Assembly (NCBI RefSeq): GCF_000002985.6
Contig: NC_003281.10
Span: 9,300,001-9,364,000 of the forward strand
Reading direction: 5' to 3'
DNA length: 64,000 nucleotides
Source of the DNA: Caenorhabditis elegans
Taxonomy: Eukaryota; Nematoda; Chromadorea; Rhabditida; Rhabditidae
Part shown: piece after piece, positions 58,009 to 64,000 of the stretch
How the letters are laid out: the number at the start of each line of letters is the position of its first letter
Numbering within the stretch: position 1 is the first letter of the stretch
The notes under the pieces: model-generated
The model's input: the letters and a program-made list of their open reading frames with translations, nothing else
Databases searched by the model: none
What the model was told of the DNA's origin: nothing
Translations under genes and position numbers: made by a program

Positions 58009-59190
58009 GAGCGACTCCACAGTCACATCGAAATGTGTTCAATCTCAAATGATCATTGTTTTTAGGATGCTCGTAGACAAAGCGAACGCGCTCACTTTTT
58101 TGCTGTTTTTCTGATACAGTGCCGGTTGGTCACGATAAAGTGCAAATCAGTAGTCAAACATCAAACTTATCATAGGGAAAGGAATGGAGGGTGGGGGTCA
58201 GATTTATTAAGATATGAGAAATATATCTACAGATTTTTTCTCTAACATTGTAAAGGTTTTTTTTTGCAAAAGATTTTAGTAAAATATAGAATAGAAAGTG
58301 TTGAGGTAAATTTATCGACAATACATGTTTTTTGTAGTTTTCCAATTTCGGACACTTCACTATAAGAACAATGTGATAGATATTGTTTGAGTCTTCTCCC
58401 ACTTATGCTATAAAATTTGCGCGCGCTCTTTGTTCTTGACCTGACCGAATTCGGCTCTCGCCCCTCTCTCTTATTTTCTTATCATATGTTTGGCATGCAA
58501 ATCAGTGTGCTTCACTGTCTCCAGCAGAGCCAGCTTCAAGCGCATTTCTATTTGTGAGAACCTAGGAAGAGGGAGAGAGAGAGATAGAAACAAGAAGAAT
58601 CTCTCTCATACATACTGTCTGTCTTTTCGAGATTGTTTTGCGAAGCTTGTACAAAGGTCGTGGCAAACTGACCAACGCACTCTCCGTCACTTGTCGTCCA
58701 CTTGAAAAAGTACACACTCAAATACTGGCTCGCAAAGGAGGGAGATCCCACCACACTAAATGACCCCTACCGGGCGAGCAAGGATTTGGTAAATTCTCTT
58801 GAATAGACTATGATTATGATGAAATCCGAAGGGACACTTTTGTGAAACATTGCGAAACTATTTATTCCAGAATCTTCCAGATGTGCTCCACAAAGTTCAA
58901 CTTTTGCAGGAGCTCGTCACTTTGAGTCATGAGTGACTGAAATGCCATACTTCAAACAAAATCCACCTGGTTTTTCAATGTTTTGTCATACTGAAAATGA
59001 GTATTACAATCTGAAAATGTCAAATGCTGATTTCCTCAACCGTTTTATACAATTTATTATGCGAATGAGCAGAGATTAAGATATTTATAAATGTTTGTGA
59101 TTTGATCTCAATGATTTGATCATCTAGGTTTTTGATTTTTTTAAATATCATTTATAAAAGTTTCCACGGCAGTGTGCGACTTATTTTTGC

Positions 59191-59243
59191 GAGTAAGCCT
59201 AAGACTAAGACTAAGCCCAAGCTTAAGCTAAGCCTAATCCTAA
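59191..59243. repeat. degenerate interstitial telomere-like repeats
   Basis: About nine hexamer-like units such as GCCTAA, GACTAA, GCCCAA, GCTTAA, GCTAA and TCCTAA stand in tandem. The nematode telomere repeat TTAGGC reads GCCTAA on this strand, and two units match it exactly. This is a decayed internal telomeric tract, and no gene lies close by. Confidence 0.6.
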
Positions 59244-60236
59244 ACATATTTTTAAACCGCTGAACGTCCAGATTTGGAGACTCGTCGTTCAACTTTTGTT
59301 TAAAATCTACTTCCCGGTCACATGTTGAACAGACTAATAAACAACCCATTTGAAACATTTTACAACTTCCTGTAACTTTGGACCCAATTATCTATATTTC
59401 ACTTTGCCACTTTTTGCACTCTGATCCTCAACGTTTTTTTTTTCATTTGTTCGCGATCTTCTTATCAGAAACTTGATTATATGTTTGAGTTCTCCATAAC
59501 AAATATTATTATATTAATAGACATTTGCCGGCCACTTTTATTTGCGTTTGATCTAAAAGTATCTCCACCAGTTTTTTCTAGCGGGAGTCTAGTCAAGGCA
59601 CATAACACATGGCTTCTCTTCTTTTCTGTCTTTACCGTCTGTCCATACCCAAAAGCCGGAGAGTGATAAGCGACACGAACACAGTCATCTCTGAAGAGGT
59701 CACGAAAAGCTGCTGCAGTACCGCCGCGCTCCTGTGCTTATCAATTGCGCGGTTTCCCTCGCTTTTTGTCTTTGTTTCTCAGTTTCCTCTCTGATTTGTC
59801 TTTATCATTCGAGTTTGACAACTAGCGGAAAGTTTGCAAAGCGTCCCTAATGCTCTGAGTGGGCTTCTCCTGGAAAAAGGTTCGAAAGTTCTAAAAATGG
59901 AAGGTTCTTTTGCATGGGCGTGCAATGTGCTTTTATTACTGCATCAATTTCGGAAAAAAATTTGAAAATGTCAAAATTATTTTAAACTTATCAATTCTAA
60001 AATCAATTTCCAAATTTACAAATGTTTAGAAGGTGCTAAAACCCACAGTACAGAAGAAAACATCCTGATAATTCAATCAGACCAGCTGAAAAACGTGCAC
60101 AGACGGAACGAATTCACAAACGGCTGGATCTAAATAGAAGTCTCATTTTCCAAATATTAATTTCTGCTAATTATTATTATTAATTTTTCGTGTTACACGG
60201 TATTGCCACGTAACTACGTGAAAATGCCCATTCGAG

Positions 60237-60361
60237 TATAAATGAGCGTTTCTCACTGTTTTAAATTTATTCCCGATTTTACTTTGCCATTTCGTTACAG
60301 CGGACAATTTCTGTTCAAGTGAGTTCTAATTTAGAGAATCGATGATTCATTCTCTTTTCAG
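60237..60361 (+). promoter_or_regulatory. TATA box and 5' UTR intron of the 60.4-kb gene
   Basis: TATAAATG stands at 60237-60244, about 125 bases before the start codon. A consensus donor (CAA|GTGAGT at 60319) and acceptor (TTTTCAG ending at 60361) define a 43-base intron in the 5' UTR. A start site near 60270 is inferred. Confidence 0.5.
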
Positions 60362-60370
60362 TTCGAAGCA

Positions 60371-61267
60371 ATGGGATACGTTGAAAGTTTTTATTTGGAG
60401 CCTGAAGCTACTCAAATGTTTGGGATGACTGAGAGTAACGATCTTCCACCGGTAGGCTAGGTAATTCAATGGATTGCCAAAAAGTCCTAATTTTTAGCTT
60501 GAAAATCTCCAAGAGCTCGCATCTGTGATTGATGTTAACATCAAAGAGCCACTTGTTTCGGATTACTGTGGTTTGGAGTCTGACGACATTCCACCAATCT
60601 ACCGTGCTCAGCTTCGTGCAGCTCAGAAGGAGAAGATCATTGCAGCCGAACAAGCAGACAAATCTTTCTATGCTTACGAAAAGTCTGATGCTAATTTGGA
60701 GGGAGATAAGAAAGAAGTGGAAGCCATCGCACCGGTGGATTCAATGAACTTTGAGTACTACGTCCCGGGTTTCTCTCCGCCGCCACAGAATTTTAACGAT
60801 GACGTTCAAAAAATGAGCAACTTCCAGCTTCCTAAAATGACATCGATTGAAGCTACTGAGAACGTTTTCAAAATTAATGGAGCACACGAAAAGTCTCAAT
60901 ACGTGTTGATGGAAAATGAGGACCCGAATAAAGTGAATAGCCCAAAAAAGACCGGACTGGAAAGCTGTATGTTTTTATAACTATGCAGAATACAAAAAGT
61001 TATCAATTACAGTGATTTCATACACTGCATCGGATGTTACTTCTACAATTGCCTCTGAATCCTCCTGCCTTACCGCTACGGTAAATTTTTTCAGTTCAAA
61101 AAATAAAGTTTTAAACTCGTTTTTTTCAGCTTGGTCCAGCTTTTGGCTGCCTTCCGATCACAAGCACGTATGATCGCCACTCCGAGAGCAAGTACAAAGG
61201 ATTGAGTGCTTTCCGTCCAGTCACCAAATCAATTGAATCGCAATACGCAATGCCGGAGCTCAATTAG
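60371..61267 (+). CDS. unrecognised 251-residue hydrophilic protein
   Basis: Four exons (60371-60451, 60498-60966, 61013-61080, 61130-61267) join in phase. The protein is acidic and hydrophilic with no signal peptide, membrane span or known domain that I recognise. It begins MGYVESFYLEPEATQMFG, where Gly2 followed by an acidic stretch lacks the Ser expected for N-myristoylation. A charged helical stretch (YRAQLRAAQKEKIIAAEQA) lies near residue 60, and a Pro-rich part (VPGFSPPPQNF) near residue 115. The C-terminal half is rich in Ser and Thr. If the third intron is not removed, translation ends a few codons past 60966 with the residues CMFL, which has the form of a CaaX prenylation box. A TATA box and a small 5' UTR intron precede it. 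It is probably a real gene, because all exon phases close, but the function is unknown. Confidence 0.7.
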
Positions 61268-61688
61268 GTGTTTCCCAATGTGAAATGAATCTCAAAATCT
61301 GTCGATATGAAATGAAGAATTTTTGTATTTCTTTTCAGCCACTTTATCCGAGACCCACTCTCAAAAAGTTGAGAAGAAAGCGGATGTCAGAAGAACATTA
61401 GTAGTGTTTTCAAAAATCGTACTGTTTTTCATTAAAAATAGGTACTTTTTCAAGAAATGTTCAATTTTTCAAGATAAAATCGGATCTTCAAAGTTCTTTG
61501 GACATTTCTTAATGGTAACAATGGAAAATTGACTCCGAATATCTCTCCTTTTTGTTCACAGATAATTGGCAACTTGTCAATCAGGAATCTCGCAGCAATG
61601 GCATTGTAAACGGCCCGCCACCGACAACTTTAGGCACATCGTGCCCGGCCATCAATTGTGTTTTGGGTATATTGTGCTGATTGAGGCG
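61268..61688. other. 3' flank of the 60.4-kb gene
   Basis: Four hundred bases with no gene seen. The next feature is the left copy of the target-site duplication of the retrotransposon remnant. Confidence 0.4.
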
Positions 61689-62038
61689 TTCTACGCACAT
61701 AGTAGTAGTAGTAGTGGTGCAAAAGCACCACGGTGGAACCGTGGAGGTCCTTGGATCATTGAGATCCGCCTGGATCGAAAATTCTGGTGGGGAGGCCCAG
61801 TGCCTCTGCCACCTTTTTCGGATCCGTCCACAGTTTAGACGGAGTGAGCGGGGGTTGGATAGAACATCTCAGCATGTGTTCCACATTCCCTGTGACATCG
61901 CCACACTTCTTGCAGGCTGGCACCGTGTCGTTGTTGACTCTCGCAAAATAGCTTGGGACCATGGTTGAGTGACCGCATCTGATTCTGGCTAGCTCCACTC
62001 TTGTTCCTAGCGGCAAGGATCGGATCTTCTACGCACAT
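61689..62038 (-). mobile_element. 5'-truncated non-LTR retrotransposon remnant with target-site duplication
   Basis: Identical 12-base repeats TTCTACGCACAT stand at 61689-61700 and 62027-62038. Between them, read on the minus strand, is an 86-codon frame (61756-62016, from its first ATG) that contains RIRCGHS and a zinc-knuckle-like CKKCGD...VEHMLRC. This is the pattern seen at the C-terminus of Jockey/CR1-like reverse-transcriptase proteins. After the stop come about 60 bases of 3' UTR and a tail of (ACT)n that abuts one duplication copy. A microsatellite 3' tail plus duplication is the hallmark of target-primed reverse transcription. The 5' part with the endonuclease and polymerase is missing, so the copy is dead. 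Confidence 0.75.
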
Positions 62039-64000
62039 CGCGAAAAACCGTGGCTACACAGAATGAACCCAAAAATTCAAAGTCCATAAATTTTGCAGAA
62101 AATTTGTAGAATAACTTGACTTATTCGAGTACATCTTATTCATTTTTTAGCAGAACTCACGTAGCAATTTGTCAGTTCATGAAAAATATTCATAAGTTTC
62201 AACTCATAACAGCAGAAATGAGCACAAAGTTCGAGGAGAAATAGCTAAACAAATTAGGTCTTCCCCTTTACTTCTTCCCATTCATTTTTCTCTTTTTTCC
62301 TTTTTTTTTAATTTTCAAGTTTTCTACCCCCATTATTCAAGTTTAAACATCCTACAGAAAATGACGATTACTTGGTTGCATTTCTTCAATTTTCAGCTGT
62401 TTGTAGTGTCTTTTTGCTGTCAAAAGTTGTCGGAATAATGCAAAGAAAATATGAAATCATTGACATGTGTTATACAAATTCTGGAGGCGGTGAAGATTGA
62501 AGTTTCTGAAACTAAATGTGACATTTTGGAGTCAAAAATCTGCACCCAACTTGTGAAAACTTTTTCTAAAAATTGTGCTAACGCCCGCCAGACTCTCCAG
62601 AAAACGCCTATAAAACTGTAAGAAATTTAATTGAATGAAATTACAACACAAATTTAAAAGAAAATATGTAATAATTAATTTTTTGTTACTCTAACATTTT
62701 TCCTTTTCGTGAGCCCTTTTTGAAAAATAAAAGTTCAACTGTTTTGTTTTGGGATAAAACAAAAAGCAGCATGTGAAAACATATGTTTCGCGGTTTTGGA
62801 TGAAAACATTTTGCAAAGAATTCGACATACTTTTCAAGTTTGAAAAATTTTCATTATGAATTCAACTTCCTCAATCTTAAATTTTTCTAATAACTAATGT
62901 CAACCAAATCAGACCAGAAAATAAATAGCTTTAGATTGTTTTTCAACGGCTACTCAAAAAATTAATTACAAAACAAATGTCTAGAATTTTTTGGTTAGTA
63001 ATTTCTGAAAAGGAAACTATGTTCACACCCGATCTTGAAATGAGATATTTGAGCGACATTACCAAACTCCTAACACCTAAAATTTGGATTTTAAATTGTT
63101 TCAGTGCATTTTTAAAAATCATTTTGAGCCCAGTATTCTTTATCAGTGCAGTTTTGTAGAATTTTTATTTATAGAAGTGTTTTACGGTAGCCGAACATTC
63201 CGGAGTTTTTTTTATAATTTTTAAAGAAAAAATTCTGGAAATCTGTAAAAAAATAAGTTTTCAAATACTTGCCTAGTTTTCAAATACTTGCCCACATTAC
63301 CGCCCACTCCCGTTATTCCCATCATTTTGGAATTTCTGGACCGCCCTCACAAATGATGCTGTTTAATCTACCTAATGTTAATCCTAGTGTACTTCCGTAT
63401 CCGAACATACTTTGTTTGAAATCATGCAGGCAATTTGGAAGCCCTAGAAGTGTAAGCTTGCAAAATTTTATTTCAATTCCCAAAATTCCAAAACTTTATG
63501 AGCATTCGTAAATCATAGCTCATATCACATTCCTACCGTCATTTTCAGCGCAAAAAATCTTTAGAAACATTAAATATATTTTGATTTACAGTGCTTTTTT
63601 CCTTCATTTCCATATATATTTTTAGTTTTTCCTACCTTAGATCCTTCCAATTCCACGTCACCTCCGACATCTGAAAACTTCTTAGAGAGTGTATAGTCAG
63701 TGAGAGACGCTGGTTAACGAATTCAATCAAAAAAGGTAGGCGGAGTCCTGGAAGCTTGTGATATAAAATATAAGGAGCTCTAGCTGTTTGACCCAATTCA
63801 CTTGACGTAGTAATCTATTGTTTTTCAGTTTTCACCACCGCCTATAATATAAATCCAATAAAATTTGAATTATCTACAGTAATCTCCTTACACGATTAGA
63901 TTGATTTTCCTTTTATTCTATACTATTTTCATAGCTTATTTACTTATAGTTAGACATTTTTTCTGTGATAGTTGGTTTCATAAAGCTGTGAGCTAGGAAA
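62039..64000. other. right end of the window, no gene supported
   Basis: About 2 kb of AT-rich DNA with short chance frames only. Near the end, GATATAAAATATAAGG (from about 63762) resembles a TATA box, and TTGTTTTTCAG (ending about 63830) an acceptor, so the next gene may begin beyond the window. Nothing else can be called. Confidence 0.35.

Larger units (their letters stand above)
55346..60236. other. 4.9-kb divergent intergenic region
   Basis: No gene is supported. Close to the cysteine-rich gene lie CTT repeats (55420-55440) and a GC- and CT-rich block (55680-55930), probably its promoter. A run of ACAGTAGTC and ACAGTACAGT repeats stands at 56205-56245. Further on are a 224-base candidate insertion (57785-58008), GA/CT-rich blocks (57400-57545, 58440-58580) and degenerate telomere-like repeats (59191-59243). 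Confidence 0.45.

Noticed and set aside
1-64000. tRNA, rRNA, CRISPR array or virus-derived genes
   Set aside because: No A/B-box pair with a cloverleaf, no rRNA-like block, no spaced direct-repeat array and no viral coding sequence was seen on reading both strands by eye. A covariance-model scan could still find small RNAs.

Overview
The window is nematode chromosomal DNA. It is AT-rich with short introns (mostly 43-60 bp), consensus TTTCAG acceptors, acceptors placed directly before several start codons (the trans-splicing pattern), a serpentine chemoreceptor, a transthyretin-like gene and a local paralogue cluster. Several predicted proteins look like Caenorhabditis elegans chromosome III genes that I recognise from memory: cpb-1, ttr-5, ufc-1, elo-4 and emb-9. 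The emb-9 exon chain closes at exactly 1,759 codons. No database search was made, so species and gene names rest on recall plus reconstructed exon phases.

Layout. 0.3-3.7 kb: a four-span membrane protein with a 1.8-kb first intron (+). 4.5-6.7 kb: an Srx-type 7TM chemoreceptor (-), convergent with it. 6.7-14.7 kb: about 8 kb with no supportable gene. 14.7-21.7 kb: three tandem secreted class-3 lipase genes (+); the middle one has an in-frame stop directly after its catalytic serine motif, and the outer two have replaced the catalytic histidine. 22.3-24.3 kb: cpb-1, a CPEB-type RNA-binding protein. 25.1-27.0 kb: a fourth lipase with an intact triad and a hydrophobic C-terminal tail. 27.3-29.4 kb (-): a CEP104-type zinc-finger protein. 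30.3-30.9 kb: ttr-5. 31.5-32.2 kb: ufc-1, the UFM1-conjugating E2. 32.3-34.3 kb (-): elo-4, a fatty-acid elongase whose introns hold two inverted-repeat elements. 35.0-35.2 kb (-): a possible 55-residue membrane peptide. 37.2-44.4 kb (-): emb-9, collagen IV alpha-1, 12 exons. 48.1-55.3 kb (-): a large secreted cysteine-rich protein with two alternative 3' ends. 60.4-61.3 kb (+): an unrecognised 251-residue protein. 61.7-62.0 kb: a 5'-truncated non-LTR retrotransposon tail with a 12-bp target-site duplication.

The genes do not form an operon or a pathway. The lipases form a family array in which three of four copies have lost part of the catalytic machinery. Every copy keeps a GATA (TGATAA) site within about 120 bp of its start, which suggests intestinal control by ELT-2-like factors. 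emb-9 and the cysteine-rich gene upstream of it both encode extracellular proteins and lie in the same orientation. I found no tRNA, rRNA, CRISPR array or bacterial-type element. I did not find a clearly new biological system. The most unusual material is the decaying lipase array with its gene-conversion signature, the regular cysteine stations in collagen IV, a cluster of GC-rich hairpins at 11.5 kb, and several small repeat insertions with readable boundaries.
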